A stretch of DNA of 49,934 nt from Psychrobacter sp. Pi2-52 (GTDB taxonomy: Bacteria > Pseudomonadota > Gammaproteobacteria > Pseudomonadales > Moraxellaceae), in NCBI RefSeq assembly GCF_904846705.1, contig NZ_CAJHBS010000024.1, positions 1 through 49,934 of the forward strand, given 5' to 3'. The translations under genes and the position numbers were made by a program. Shown here piece by piece: positions 1 through 10,398 of the stretch (positions within the stretch are counted from its first letter, which is position 1; each line of letters begins with the position of its first letter). Below the pieces are notes generated by a model. That model did not search any database. It was not told where the DNA came from and saw only the letters and a program-made list of their open reading frames with translations.

Positions 1-74
1 CGCTATGATCTTAGAATGAAGCTATTCGCCGGTGTTGTTAATTTCGAGCTTAACCTATGACTTTTGCAAGAGGT

Positions 75-407
75 CTAATGGATAGTAACTTTTATATTAA
101 TAGAAGCCGCTTCTGGTGGCTCATTGTCCAAAGCGCCGTCAACGATGTGAGCGATTTTCATTGCTTCTACTTCTTTAAGCTCAAAGCCGTTTGCTTTGGC
201 ACCTCTCATCACTTTTTCATAAATTTCTTTTTCGCTTGTGTAGCGCTCTTTATTCTTAAACGATAACTGCATAACTTTAGAATGAGTAACGCTAGACATC
301 TCCATCGGCTTTTGCATTTTAAACCTATCTAAACTAGGATCAGCTGAACTACTAGCAGAAGCCAACACTAGGGTTGATGCTACCATCGCAATCGATAAAA
401 TCTTCAT
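75..407 (-). CDS. Small exported protein of unknown function
   Basis: This 110-residue protein is not recognised. Residues 1-22 look like a Sec signal peptide: a Lys near the start, a hydrophobic stretch, then an Ala/Ser-rich cleavage region ending in ASASSSAD. The mature part is charged, about 88 residues, with no cysteine and no obvious motif, so a periplasmic location is inferred. An AAAAGGA ribosome site lies 7 nt before the ATG. The gene stands alone. Its upstream region carries two perfect palindromes, suggesting a dedicated regulator. Confidence 0.7.
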   Translation of the reverse strand: MKILSIAMVASTLVLASASSSADPSLDRFKMQKPMEMSSVTHSKVMQLSFKNKERYTSEKEIYEKVMRGAKANGFELKEVEAMKIAHIVDGALDNEPPEAASINIKVTIH

Positions 408-455
408 TTTGAATTCCTTTTGGATTAATTTATTCCTTCTAAGTTAAAACACTAT

Positions 456-473
456 TAGCGAATATATTCGCTA
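456..473 (-). promoter_or_regulatory. Perfect 18-bp palindrome, candidate operator of the small exported-protein gene
   Basis: The sequence TAGCGAATATATTCGCTA is a perfect dyad 48-66 nt upstream of the start at 407. On the minus strand it directly follows a TTGATA hexamer (474-479) that could be a -35 box, so the dyad would fill the promoter spacer. That is a typical place for a repressor or MerR-like site. The -10 box is weak (AATAGT), so the promoter call is inference; the palindrome itself is certain. Confidence 0.5.
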
Positions 474-515
474 TATCAACTATATCCTAATAAATTATTA
501 ATTGAAAATTTAAAT

Positions 516-538
516 TAATATTAGTAATACTAATATTA
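516..538. repeat. Perfect 23-bp palindrome with a one-base centre
   Basis: The arms TAATATTAGTA and TACTAATATTA flank a single A. It lies 42 bp beyond the 18-bp palindrome in the same AT-rich spacer. It could be a second binding site for the same or another regulator, or a cruciform-prone AT-rich spacer. Confidence 0.45.
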
Positions 539-618
539 TTAAGTAATGGGTAATTTTAATCAGTTATCCCTATTTTGATTTTCTGCACAATATTAATTAT
601 TACTTTAAATCAAACAAA

Positions 619-653
619 AAAAAGCCCTGCTATCTTTCGATAACAGAGCTTTT
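619..653 (-). terminator. Rho-independent terminator of groESL
   Basis: The arms AAAAGCCCTGCTATC and GATAACAGAGCTTTT pair at 13 of 15 positions around a short TTTC loop. Read on the minus strand, the stem is followed by a run of eight T. It lies about 135 nt beyond the groL stop codon. Confidence 0.8.
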
Positions 654-680
654 AATAGTCAAATAGACTTTATGACAAAA

Positions 681-788
681 TCATACTTTTAGCGAAAAAC
701 GATTTACCGAGGAAGATAAGCAAAAATAGTACTTATTGTACATTGAGCGTATCTGACAAAGATAAATCGCTTTGCAGCAGAAGTAAAA
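681..788. repeat. Degenerate palindromic MITE-like element
   Basis: An imperfect inverted repeat (696-708 against 761-773, 11 of 13 matches) is centred on a GTAC-TTATT-GTAC core at 729-741. The midpoint of arms and core coincide near 735. The same architecture is seen in the better preserved element at 15653-15760. Outer ends are not clear, so the boundaries are approximate. Confidence 0.4.
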
Positions 789-2444
<1,656 letters not shown>

Positions 2445-2561
2445 TTACTCCACTATTATAAGTATGAGAATACAATTGATTGATTTGATAGTTGCTTATC
2501 AAAAGCGATTATCAGAAACTGCTATCAAAATGTGCTGAGTATAAAATAATACTCAAAAGGA

Positions 2562-2852
2562 CTAGCCTTCTAGCACACCCAATACATCAGACTCTTTCAT
2601 AATCAATAGTTCTTCACCGTCAACCTTTACGGTTTGACCAGCATATTGACCGAACAAAACTTTGTCGCCAGCTTTTACATCTAACGCACGAGTTTCACCG
2701 TTGTCACGAACTTGACCATTACCAACTGCAAGCACTTCACCTTGTGAAGGTTTCTCTTGTGCTGAACCAGGAAGCAAGATACCACCAGCAGTCTTTGTTT
2801 CTTCTTCTATACGGCGGACGACAATACGGTCATGTAAAGGACGAATGTTCAT
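2562..2852 (-). CDS. groS: Co-chaperonin GroES (10 kDa subunit)
   Basis: This 96-residue co-chaperonin forms the heptameric lid of GroEL. The start was placed at [12 protein letters not shown], the family N-terminus, rather than at an in-frame codon 20 residues upstream; the ribosome site GGAGTC lies about 6 nt before it. The mobile loop (roughly residues 17-32, with [13 protein letters not shown]) and the C-terminal [10 protein letters not shown] are typical. It is the first gene of the groSL operon, with sigma-32-like and sigma-70-like promoters upstream. Confidence 0.99.
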   Translation of the reverse strand: MNIRPLHDRIVVRRIEEETKTAGGILLPGSAQEKPSQGEVLAVGNGQVRDNGETRALDVKAGDKVLFGQYAGQTVKVDGEELLIMKESDVLGVLEG

Positions 2853-2949
2853 CGATATGACTCCAAAAATTAGTTGTTTGAATAAAGGGTTTATTTGAAT
2901 TAATAGTCTCAATACCAGTATCTATAGGGAACACTGCCAAAAACAACGC

Positions 2950-2978
2950 TTTATAGATAAGCCTTGAGCTTGTAACAA
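2950..2978 (-). promoter_or_regulatory. Sigma-70-type promoter for groSL
   Basis: On the minus strand, TTGTTA (2973-2978) and TATAAA (2950-2955) are separated by exactly 17 bp. It lies about 100 nt upstream of the groS start, closer than the heat-shock promoter, and could give basal expression. The assignment rests only on sequence. Confidence 0.5.
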
Positions 2979-2981
2979 AAA

Positions 2982-3008
2982 GTGGGGGCAAGGTGAGTTC
3001 GGTTCAAG
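2982..3008 (-). promoter_or_regulatory. Sigma-32 heat-shock promoter for groSL
   Basis: On the minus strand CTTGAA (3003-3008) is followed, after 14 bp, by CCCCCAC (2982-2988). This matches the sigma-32 consensus (CTTGAA, 13-17 bp, CCCCATnT) well. It lies 130-156 nt upstream of groS. No CIRCE element was seen, so sigma-32 control is the favoured mode. Confidence 0.75.
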
Positions 3009-3330
3009 TGTAAAGCCCAAAAATTTACAAGATTATTTTGCAAAAATTGATCAATCAACGTTTCATATAAATGAATGAGGCTTAGTAAAGCCGATATGCT
3101 ATTCAAATAAGGAACAAGAAGTAGGAATATTTAGAAATATTAGCGAGCTGAATTTATATTTTGACCAATGCCAAATTAGCTATAGAAACATTTGCTACAA
3201 GCACTACACGAAGCGGTATGACATCACGCTTGAAAATGTAACAGCGTATGACCATTATAGGTCTGGTAAACATAATAAGAACGAACGAAAAAAGTTGCTA
3301 TATCGGCAATAAATTAATGAAGGGGTATCT

Positions 3331-4110
3331 ATGAGTTTTTCATCAATGTACAAAAAGTCATCAAGCGACAATGTTGATAATGCTAATAACGCAAAACGCA
3401 GTCCATCTAAATTTTTATCTGCCTTAGTGACAGGCATCAGTATCTCTACCGTTGGAGCTTTGAGTATGACCGCACCTACCCTTGCTAGCGCAAAAACTAT
3501 TCAACCATCAACGGCCAGTTATAGCTTTACCGTTGAGGACAAATACAAAGGCACAGCAACTCGTACGTTAAGTAAATCTGGTAATACTTGGAAATACAAC
3601 GTTAAGGCGCGCGTCGCTGGTGTGGCTAGGGCCTCACAAAATAGCACCTTTACAATTAACGGTAACAATGTCAGCCCCACGCAAGCGAGCACCACTTACA
3701 AATTACTTGGCATGGGTCGCACGCACAAACTAGATTTCAACCCAAGCAGCAAAAAAGTCACCAGTAACTATAAAGGCAAGTCGACGACTATGAATATGTC
3801 GCAGCAAGCCTTTGATGATTTAAGTCTTGAGGTACAGATTCGTCAGGACTTATTAAACGGTAAATTCTCTGGTAACTACTACATGGCGAAAAAAGACAAA
3901 ATTGAGAAGACGCCATTTAAAAAATCAGGCAGCACTAAGATTACCGTACCAGCGGGTACCTTTGATACGGTACGTGTTGACCGTGTCCACGATGACGACA
4001 GCCGCTCTACCAGCTTTTGGTTAGCTCCAAGCTTAGACTATATGCCAGTTAAAGTTAGCCAAATTAACGATGGTAAGAAAATGGATTTAGAATTGACTAA
4101 GATTAACTAA
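3331..4110 (+). CDS. DUF3108 domain protein, exported or membrane-anchored
   Basis: This 259-residue protein resembles the DUF3108 family of gammaproteobacterial envelope proteins of unknown role. A charged N-terminus of about 30 residues precedes one hydrophobic segment (about residues 31-53, ending APTLASAK), which could be a long signal peptide or an anchor. The rest is beta-rich and basic (TYKLLGMGRTHKLDF, VPAGTFDTVRV, SFWLAPSLDYMPVKV); the last two motifs are typical of the family. An AAGGGG ribosome site lies just before the ATG. It is monocistronic and ends at a strong terminator. Confidence 0.8.
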   Translation: MSFSSMYKKSSSDNVDNANNAKRSPSKFLSALVTGISISTVGALSMTAPTLASAKTIQPSTASYSFTVEDKYKGTATRTLSKSGNTWKYNVKARVAGVARASQNSTFTINGNNVSPTQASTTYKLLGMGRTHKLDFNPSSKKVTSNYKGKSTTMNMSQQAFDDLSLEVQIRQDLLNGKFSGNYYMAKKDKIEKTPFKKSGSTKITVPAGTFDTVRVDRVHDDDSRSTSFWLAPSLDYMPVKVSQINDGKKMDLELTKIN

Positions 4111-4133
4111 TCTACTTATTTTTAACGTTATAA

Positions 4134-4171
4134 ACAAAAAAGCGGCGCTCTAGATGGAGTGCCGCTTTTTT
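4134..4171. terminator. Bidirectional terminator
   Basis: The arms AAAAAAGCGGCGCTC and GAGTGCCGCTTTTTT enclose the loop TAGATG. A-tract and T-tract on either side let it serve both the DUF3108 gene (plus) and the DUF2069 gene (minus), which converge here. Confidence 0.88.
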
Positions 4172-4220
4172 ATGGTTTTAGATTGATAGGTATAATTTAT
4201 TAGGCTTCAGGTAATTTCAA

Positions 4221-4670
4221 TTATTGACGAGGTTTCTTCACAACGTTGTTCATCGAAGGCAAACGTTTGAGCAGAATAAATAGCCAAACATTAATGGCAA
4301 GCAATAGTAAGAAATCCGCTAAGTACACAGCGATTTCTGCCCAGCTACTGCCATATATACGAGTAAACAGCACCACGCCACTCGCACCCAAATATACCAA
4401 GGTAAACATACTACTTATCAACAATGCATAAGGTGAACGACCACGCAATATCCATGGCGTCAGAATCAACGCGGGCACTAGCCATAATGCCTGCCAAGCA
4501 ATACCGCCAACGATATCAGGGCTACTAGGATTAAAGATACTAATAAAGATAGGCAATCCGAGCAGTCTATAAACGAGCCAAATTAACCACGTAACCTTCA
4601 AGCGCTGTGAAATAGGTGCGATAGGCTTAACCGTTTTAAGAGGCTTTGTATTAGGGCGGATTGTGGCCAT
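4221..4670 (-). CDS. DUF2069 family inner-membrane protein
   Basis: This 149-residue integral membrane protein has four predicted helices at about residues 27-46, 56-75, 81-101 and 113-135, after a basic N-terminus. Composition and its position just downstream of a WrbA-like gene match the DUF2069 family, which often neighbours wrbA; the function is unknown. It is separated by 154 bp from the wrbA-like gene transcribed in the same direction, so a shared transcript is possible. The ribosome site is weak. Confidence 0.75.
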   Translation of the reverse strand: MATIRPNTKPLKTVKPIAPISQRLKVTWLIWLVYRLLGLPIFISIFNPSSPDIVGGIAWQALWLVPALILTPWILRGRSPYALLISSMFTLVYLGASGVVLFTRIYGSSWAEIAVYLADFLLLLAINVWLFILLKRLPSMNNVVKKPRQ

Positions 4671-4824
4671 TAGATATTTTGATTTCCTAAATGAATAATA
4701 TACTGCTGAAGATGAATAAGTAGCTCTTTGTTATAACCACTTGCTTATAATCAGGTGGTTATAAACATTCAGTCATAGACTTTGAGACTCAGACGATTCT
4801 AGACAGCAGGTTTATAAAAGTTGC

Positions 4825-5442
4825 TTATCGGCCCCAATCAGCCTTTGCTAATGCAGCTGCAGTAATCGCTAAACGGCGACCCTGCGCAATACCCAAATCT
4901 CGCTCGTCAGTAGATATAGGCTGATCATGTGATGCACCGCTGACATGACTGGCACCATAAGGCGTGCCGCCGCGATGAGTACGGTTCAATGCTGGCTCTG
5001 CATAGGGCACACCTACGATGACCATACCGTGATGCATCAGCGGCAACATCATCGTCAACAATGTCGTTTCTTGGCCACCATGCATAGAGCCTGTCGCCGT
5101 AAACACCGATGCAGGCTTGTTTTGTAGGTTCCCTGCCAGCCATAGGGTCACGGTATTATCCCAAAAATACTTCATGGGTGCAGCCATATTACCAAAGTGC
5201 GTTGGGCTACCAAGCGCTAGACCGCTACAGTCCTTGAGATCGTCCATCGTACAGTACAAATCACCCTCATCAGGTATCGCAGGCTTACTTGACGTGGTTT
5301 CAGGTGCCACTGTCGGTACCGTACGGATACGCGCAGTCATGCCAGCATCTTCAATACCTTGAGCGATAGCATATGCTAATGTCTTAGTCGTACCGTAATT
5401 AGAATAATAAAGCACCAAAACATAAGGGTCGGTCTGACTCAT
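4825..5442 (-). CDS. wrbA: WrbA-type NAD(P)H:quinone oxidoreductase (flavodoxin fold)
   Basis: This FMN-dependent flavoprotein of 205 residues is expected to reduce quinones by two electrons in the cytoplasm. The flavodoxin phosphate loop is at about residues 11-18 (YYSNYGTTKT). The WrbA motifs GSPTHFGNMAAPMKYFWD and TATGSMHGGQETT follow at about 75-120. The start was placed at MSQTDPY, preceded by AAGGAAG at 8 nt, rather than at a TTG two codons upstream. The true physiological substrate is not shown by the sequence. Confidence 0.9.
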   Translation of the reverse strand: MSQTDPYVLVLYYSNYGTTKTLAYAIAQGIEDAGMTARIRTVPTVAPETTSSKPAIPDEGDLYCTMDDLKDCSGLALGSPTHFGNMAAPMKYFWDNTVTLWLAGNLQNKPASVFTATGSMHGGQETTLLTMMLPLMHHGMVIVGVPYAEPALNRTHRGGTPYGASHVSGASHDQPISTDERDLGIAQGRRLAITAAALAKADWGR

Positions 5443-5689
5443 TAGCAAAGCTTCCTTATAAAATCGTTAGTCGTACTGGCCACCAAAAATGCGGCGAAAT
5501 ATATGACTAACTGGCATTGTAGAATATGTGCACATTATGCCCGAGTCATTCACTGTCATGCAAATACCCATGATTGATAACCTAACTTATATTGTATCTG
5601 ATGTGCTACGCGGTGCATTTTGACACAATTAAACCGCAGATGATAACCGTTCATCTTTGTTACACTATTGTCACTCTTACTTTTGCTTA

Positions 5690-7282
5690 ATGGTCGACAT
5701 GGAAAAATTCTCACAAAAACTGCCATTTCTACAACAACGCTGGTTTCAATTCTTGCGATTTTTGGTTCGACATTTTTTTGAAGACAACTGTCAGCAAAAA
5801 GCAGCATCGCTAACCTACACGACTATGCTGTCGATCGTGCCTGTATTAACGGTATTACTGATGATTTTATCATCTGTACCGGCACTGGCATCCGTCAGAG
5901 CGCAGATATACGAGGTCATTTATAGCAACTTATTGCCGCAATCGAGCATGCAAGTCAGTGAGTATATCAATGACTTCGCCGAAAAATCCTCCAATCTAAC
6001 CATCATCGGTGCGATGGTGCTATTTTTTACCACCATCATGACCTTGACCACCATTGAGCGTGCCTTTAATCAAATCTGGCGAGTAGAAGATCGCTCTGGT
6101 GGCATCAAAAGCATGCTGCGTTATTGGACTATCGTTACTTTGGGACCATTGGTATTGGGCACCGCTTTTATCGCTTCAAGTACTGTACAGAGTCTGAGTT
6201 TTCTTAATCGTCAAATTGCTGGCTACGGTATCGACTGGAGCTTTTGGGTACAAATGGCATCGATTGGTATTACGATGGCGGGTTTTATCGGTATGTACTG
6301 GTTTATTCCAAAGGCGCGCGTACCAGCAAAAAATGCAGCCATCGCTGGCGTGTTCGTGGCCATTGTCTTTGAATTAATGAAGCATCTGTTTGGTACAGTG
6401 ATGGCTAACTTTACTAGCTATGAAGCGATTTACGGCGCTTTTGCTGCCTTGCCTATTTTTCTACTATGGATTTATCTGTCGTGGAATTTGATTTTATTAG
6501 GCGTTGAAATCAGCTATACCTTGACGATTTTTGAGACAGAAGAAGTCTACCCTCGTCACCCGTTACTCAGCTTGTTAGACATGTTGAATTTGGTTTATAC
6601 CCACCACTTAAAAGGTGAAGCTGTTAGCGAGCAAGCACTGCGTAATGTCTTAGGTCGCAAAGAGCTGCCAAAATGGTATACCTATATCAACTACCTACAA
6701 GACAGCAATCTGATTACCATGACAGATGATGACGACTATGTACTCAAAAAAGACCTGAGTAGGATGACGTTATGGGACTTTTATCGTACCTTGCCCTACC
6801 CACTTCCTATCAAGGATGAGTTGGATGAGATGAAATTGGAAGGTCAAAAACCTTGGCTAAGTTTACTGGTAAAACGCTTTGAAAATACTGAGGCGTACGC
6901 CAAACAGCAACTGCATCTGCCGCTAAATGCTATCTTTGCCAATAGCGAACCGCGTAAACAATCTACTAGTAAGCATGGCGATGACCGTAAGCTATTTAGA
7001 AAAACCTCTACCGCCACTGAAAATGTACAACGACATGATAATCTAGATAGACATAATGAGAATATTTATAACGGTAATGATTCAAATATTGAAGCCTCAC
7101 CGCACCTAGAGCCTATGGCTTATGATAAAGACAGTGATATTGAGTATGACGATCACGACAATGAAGCCATCATACCTCTAGGGACTAGTGAGAGTCATGC
7201 TGAGACAAATATGAGCAGACGTACGCACAAAAACGCTATTATTACAGAAGCAGATAACCCTAAGGCTCATCACAGTGAATAA
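5690..7282 (+). CDS. YihY/UPF0761 family inner-membrane protein with acidic C-terminal tail
   Basis: This membrane protein of about 530 residues belongs to the YihY (formerly BrkB, RNase BN) family. The first 270 or so residues carry about six helices and family signatures such as QKAASLTYTTMLSIVPVL, ERAFNQIWRVEDRS, WTIVTLGPLVLGTA and FVAIVFELMKHLFG. After a winged-helix-like region (about 285-380) comes a hydrophilic, Asp/Asn/His-rich tail of about 130 residues that E. coli YihY lacks. The start is uncertain: ATG at 5690 or 5699, neither with a strong ribosome site. The stop overlaps the next gene, so the two are probably co-translated. Its function is unknown; early reports of RNase BN activity were later reassigned to another gene. 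Confidence 0.88.
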   Translation: MVDMEKFSQKLPFLQQRWFQFLRFLVRHFFEDNCQQKAASLTYTTMLSIVPVLTVLLMILSSVPALASVRAQIYEVIYSNLLPQSSMQVSEYINDFAEKSSNLTIIGAMVLFFTTIMTLTTIERAFNQIWRVEDRSGGIKSMLRYWTIVTLGPLVLGTAFIASSTVQSLSFLNRQIAGYGIDWSFWVQMASIGITMAGFIGMYWFIPKARVPAKNAAIAGVFVAIVFELMKHLFGTVMANFTSYEAIYGAFAALPIFLLWIYLSWNLILLGVEISYTLTIFETEEVYPRHPLLSLLDMLNLVYTHHLKGEAVSEQALRNVLGRKELPKWYTYINYLQDSNLITMTDDDDYVLKKDLSRMTLWDFYRTLPYPLPIKDELDEMKLEGQKPWLSLLVKRFENTEAYAKQQLHLPLNAIFANSEPRKQSTSKHGDDRKLFRKTSTATENVQRHDNLDRHNENIYNGNDSNIEASPHLEPMAYDKDSDIEYDDHDNEAIIPLGTSESHAETNMSRRTHKNAIITEADNPKAHHSE

Positions 7283-8891
7283 AAATGATGGAGACAGTGT
7301 CTGGACACGTACGATCAATGCAGGTCAAAACAGGCTTAAGCAGTTCACTAAGTTGTGGTCAATACAAACGCTGACCGACTTGCCTGATCGCTTAAATAAC
7401 TTGTGGCAATGGCTGATTGGCTCTTATTGGTTTATTCCAACCGCTTGTGTCATCGTCGGTATTTTGCTTGCTCCTTTACTAGTCGCGATTGATCAGCATT
7501 TTGATCGTGAAACCGTAAAAGAGATCTCCTTTGCTTTTACTGGTGATGACGAGGCGGCGCGCGCGATTATGACCGCCATCGCTGGTGCGGTACTGGGCGT
7601 GGCGGGTACGACATTTTCGATTACAATCGCCGTCCTGTCGATGGCATCCTCACAGTTTGGTCCAAGACTACTACGTAACTTTTTGACTGACACTCCAAAT
7701 CAGTTTGTCCTTGGCGCTTTTATCGGTACATTTAGCTATAGCTTACTGGTATTGAAGTCTATCCATAAGTCTGACGTAGCTTTTGGTGTGCCGCAATTGG
7801 CAGTAACTTTTGCTATTATCATGGCGATTATCTGTGCGCTGCTTTTAGTTTATTTTGTACAGCATATGGTACATGCTATTCAAGCGTCACACGTCATTCA
7901 AAATGCTAGCAACGATGCGATTGCAAACATTTACTATTGGTATAATGATCGATGTGATATTCAACATCAACGCGATGCTGAGCACCATGATATCGAGCAG
8001 TTCCAAAACTGGCCTGCTATGCCGATTTATTCACCAAATTCAGGTTATTTACAGCAGATTTATCTTGAGTCATTGATTGCGCTGTCACAGGATTATGGTG
8101 GCGTGGTACAGATGCATGTCAACCTCGGTAATTACGTCACTGACAAAAACGTCATTGGCTACTTTTATCAGCGACCTGAATCTCATCCAAATAACCAACA
8201 GAAGACAGCAACCCCGCATCTGGCAGTGATACCGCGAGCGCCTGATGGACTGTTTTGGCAACGTCTTGCAAATTGCCTGCGACTTGAGCAACGATTGGCG
8301 CACTCTAACGACATTGCATATAGCTTAGGTCAAATGACGGAAATTGCTGTACGCGCACTATCCCCTGGTATCAATGATCCAAAAACTGCGGTCAATTGCG
8401 TCCAGTCTCTAACCAGCTGTCTGAGTATTATGATGCGTCGTCAGCCACCAAGCCCTTATCATTTTCACATACCGCAGTCAGACACTAACGATAGCTCTGA
8501 AAATACTATCAAACAGAAGCGACTGGCCATATTGGCGCTAGTGACTCATATCCCCAAAATTTCTGACTTTATCAATGTATCACTTGGTGAGATACGTCGT
8601 TATGCAGCTGCTGACCTAATGGTCTTAAAAGCACTATGTCAGGCAATGGTCAATCTGAACTATGCACGGGTAAACAGCGCGCAGCAGCAAACGCTATTAC
8701 ATGAATTGCATCTGATTCAGCGCGCCGGAGAAGAGAATTTAAATTATCAAGAGTTGGTCGATGATTTGGTCGCTATGTGCGAACAAGCAAAGCAATTTAT
8801 CCTTGATAATGATGCGCAGCACAAGCATTTTAATTACGTGAGTAATTTTGAAGCCGATATTCGTCAAGCGTTACAGACACAGTCTAGTTAA
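7275..8891 (+). CDS. DUF2254 family membrane protein
   Basis: This 538-residue protein begins with a GTG codon lying inside the end of the YihY gene (8-nt overlap), preceded by TAAGG. Four hydrophobic segments lie in the first 200 residues (about 48-70, 98-122, 136-155, 170-195). The soluble second half includes the DUF2254 motif RALSPGINDPKTA. AGTTFSITIAVLSMASSQFG in the membrane half is also characteristic. The function is unknown. Translational coupling to YihY suggests a shared envelope role. Confidence 0.85.
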   Translation: MNKNDGDSVWTRTINAGQNRLKQFTKLWSIQTLTDLPDRLNNLWQWLIGSYWFIPTACVIVGILLAPLLVAIDQHFDRETVKEISFAFTGDDEAARAIMTAIAGAVLGVAGTTFSITIAVLSMASSQFGPRLLRNFLTDTPNQFVLGAFIGTFSYSLLVLKSIHKSDVAFGVPQLAVTFAIIMAIICALLLVYFVQHMVHAIQASHVIQNASNDAIANIYYWYNDRCDIQHQRDAEHHDIEQFQNWPAMPIYSPNSGYLQQIYLESLIALSQDYGGVVQMHVNLGNYVTDKNVIGYFYQRPESHPNNQQKTATPHLAVIPRAPDGLFWQRLANCLRLEQRLAHSNDIAYSLGQMTEIAVRALSPGINDPKTAVNCVQSLTSCLSIMMRRQPPSPYHFHIPQSDTNDSSENTIKQKRLAILALVTHIPKISDFINVSLGEIRRYAAADLMVLKALCQAMVNLNYARVNSAQQQTLLHELHLIQRAGEENLNYQELVDDLVAMCEQAKQFILDNDAQHKHFNYVSNFEADIRQALQTQSS

Positions 8892-9045
8892 TGACATGAG
8901 CAATTAACTGTTTAAATATATGGCAATACCAGCCTTTATAAATACATCACTTATAAACACAACCCCTATAGCTAGCAACACTTATAACGTCCCTATAAGC
9001 CCTGTGCTTTAGATACTTTTTATATTTATACGAGACCTACTTTTT

Positions 9046-10320
9046 ATGGCATCTGCAACCAGCCTCACCATTCTAGAAATTAGCGCCATATTTTTGTCGA
9101 TTACCGCTTCGTTAACTTATATTAATCACCGTTTTATTGGTTTGCCGACCACTATCGGTGTCATGGTCATCTCTATCTTACTGTCAATCGGTGCGATATT
9201 TTTGGGCTTCTTAGGGTTTGATCAACTGATTGATTACGAAGTCAGTTTATTGGAGCAACTTGATTTTACCGAAGTGCTCTTAGACGGCATGCTGTCGATG
9301 TTGCTATTCGCAGGTGCATTACACGTCAATATTGGTGACTTAAGACGCTACAAGCTACCTATTGGTATCCTTGCCGGACTTGGTACGATCATATCGGCGA
9401 TGCTCATTGCGACCGCGATTTACTTTATGCTGCCGCTATTCGGTTTCGGCTTACCGTTTCTCTGGTGCCTGTTATTTGGTGCGCTTATCTCCCCTACCGA
9501 TCCTATTGCTGTCATGGGCATTCTCTCATCAGCAGGCGCTCCAAAAAGTATCGAGACCGTCATCGCTGGCGAGTCATTGTTCAATGATGGTATCGGCGTG
9601 GTCATCTTCGTTTTATTACTAGGGATTTTATCTAGCGGTGATATTCCTACTGCCAACTATGTCGCACATACATTAGCGGTTGAAGCTGGTGGCGGCGTTG
9701 TATTCGGACTGGTACTTGGTGCGATTTTGTATTACTTACTCAAAAGTATTGATAGCTATCAAGAAGAAGTGCTATTAACATTAGCAGGTGTCATCGGTGG
9801 CTACGCGCTGGCCAGTCATTGGCACTTATCAGGGCCACTCGCCATGGTCATGATGGGTCTGATGGTCGGTAATCGAGGTCGCGAGCTAGCCATGAGTGAT
9901 AAGACACGGCACTATATTGATTTGTTCTGGGAATTGATTGATGAGATTTTAAACGCCATTTTGTTTGTGCTCATCGGTCTAGAAGTGGTCATGATTGCTT
10001 ATTCAGGCAATTTATTTATTGCGAGCGGTTTGACGATTTTGATTGCGCTCGTTGCCAGATTTATCGTGGTAGGCATGACGACCAAGACCTTTCATCGTCA
10101 GCTTGATCTGCCTACGGGCGCATGGAAAGTTTTGACTTGGGGCGGTTTACGTGGTGGTATCTCAGTCGCGCTAGTATTACAGTTACCGATCGGGGCTGAA
10201 CGAGAGATTCTATTGGCACTCACTTATGCGGTGGTGATTTTCTCCATCTTGGTACAAGGTCTAAGCGTCGGTAAAGTCGCCAAGAGCATTCGTACGGATG
10301 AAAAACCAGTAGACGTATAA
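9046..10320 (+). CDS. CPA1-type Na+/H+ antiporter (NhaP-like)
   Basis: This 424-residue polytopic inner-membrane protein has about 12 hydrophobic segments. The family motifs are present: ISPTDPIAVMGIL (about 147-159), with the Asp expected to bind the ion, GESLFNDGIGVV (about 173-184), and GGLRGGISVALVL (about 365-377). CPA1 members exchange Na+ (sometimes K+) for H+, serving pH and salt homeostasis. The gene is monocistronic, 154 bp after the DUF2254 gene, and ends at a strong bidirectional terminator. The exact ion specificity cannot be read from the sequence. Confidence 0.92.
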   Translation: MASATSLTILEISAIFLSITASLTYINHRFIGLPTTIGVMVISILLSIGAIFLGFLGFDQLIDYEVSLLEQLDFTEVLLDGMLSMLLFAGALHVNIGDLRRYKLPIGILAGLGTIISAMLIATAIYFMLPLFGFGLPFLWCLLFGALISPTDPIAVMGILSSAGAPKSIETVIAGESLFNDGIGVVIFVLLLGILSSGDIPTANYVAHTLAVEAGGGVVFGLVLGAILYYLLKSIDSYQEEVLLTLAGVIGGYALASHWHLSGPLAMVMMGLMVGNRGRELAMSDKTRHYIDLFWELIDEILNAILFVLIGLEVVMIAYSGNLFIASGLTILIALVARFIVVGMTTKTFHRQLDLPTGAWKVLTWGGLRGGISVALVLQLPIGAEREILLALTYAVVIFSILVQGLSVGKVAKSIRTDEKPVDV

Positions 10321-10340
10321 GCTAAAAATATAGCAGGCAC

Positions 10341-10382
10341 AAAAAATCCAGCATCAGATACTTGTCTTATGCTGGATTTTTT
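10341..10382. terminator. Bidirectional terminator
   Basis: The arms AAAAAATCCAGCAT and ATGCTGGATTTTTT form a strong stem between the convergent antiporter and DUF2127 genes. Confidence 0.88.
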
Positions 10383-10398
10383 GACTTAAATTTAAACG

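Larger units (their letters stand above)
408..788. other. Intergenic region between groL and the small exported-protein gene
   Basis: This 381-bp gap holds the two palindromes (456-473 and 516-538), the groESL terminator hairpin (619-653) and a degenerate palindromic MITE-like element (about 681-788). No coding sequence is supported. Confidence 0.6.
2853..3330. other. Divergent intergenic region between groS and the DUF3108 gene
   Basis: This 478-bp gap holds the two groSL promoters (2950-3008). The half nearer the DUF3108 gene (about 3010-3330) shows no coding potential and no regulatory element I can name. Confidence 0.5.
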
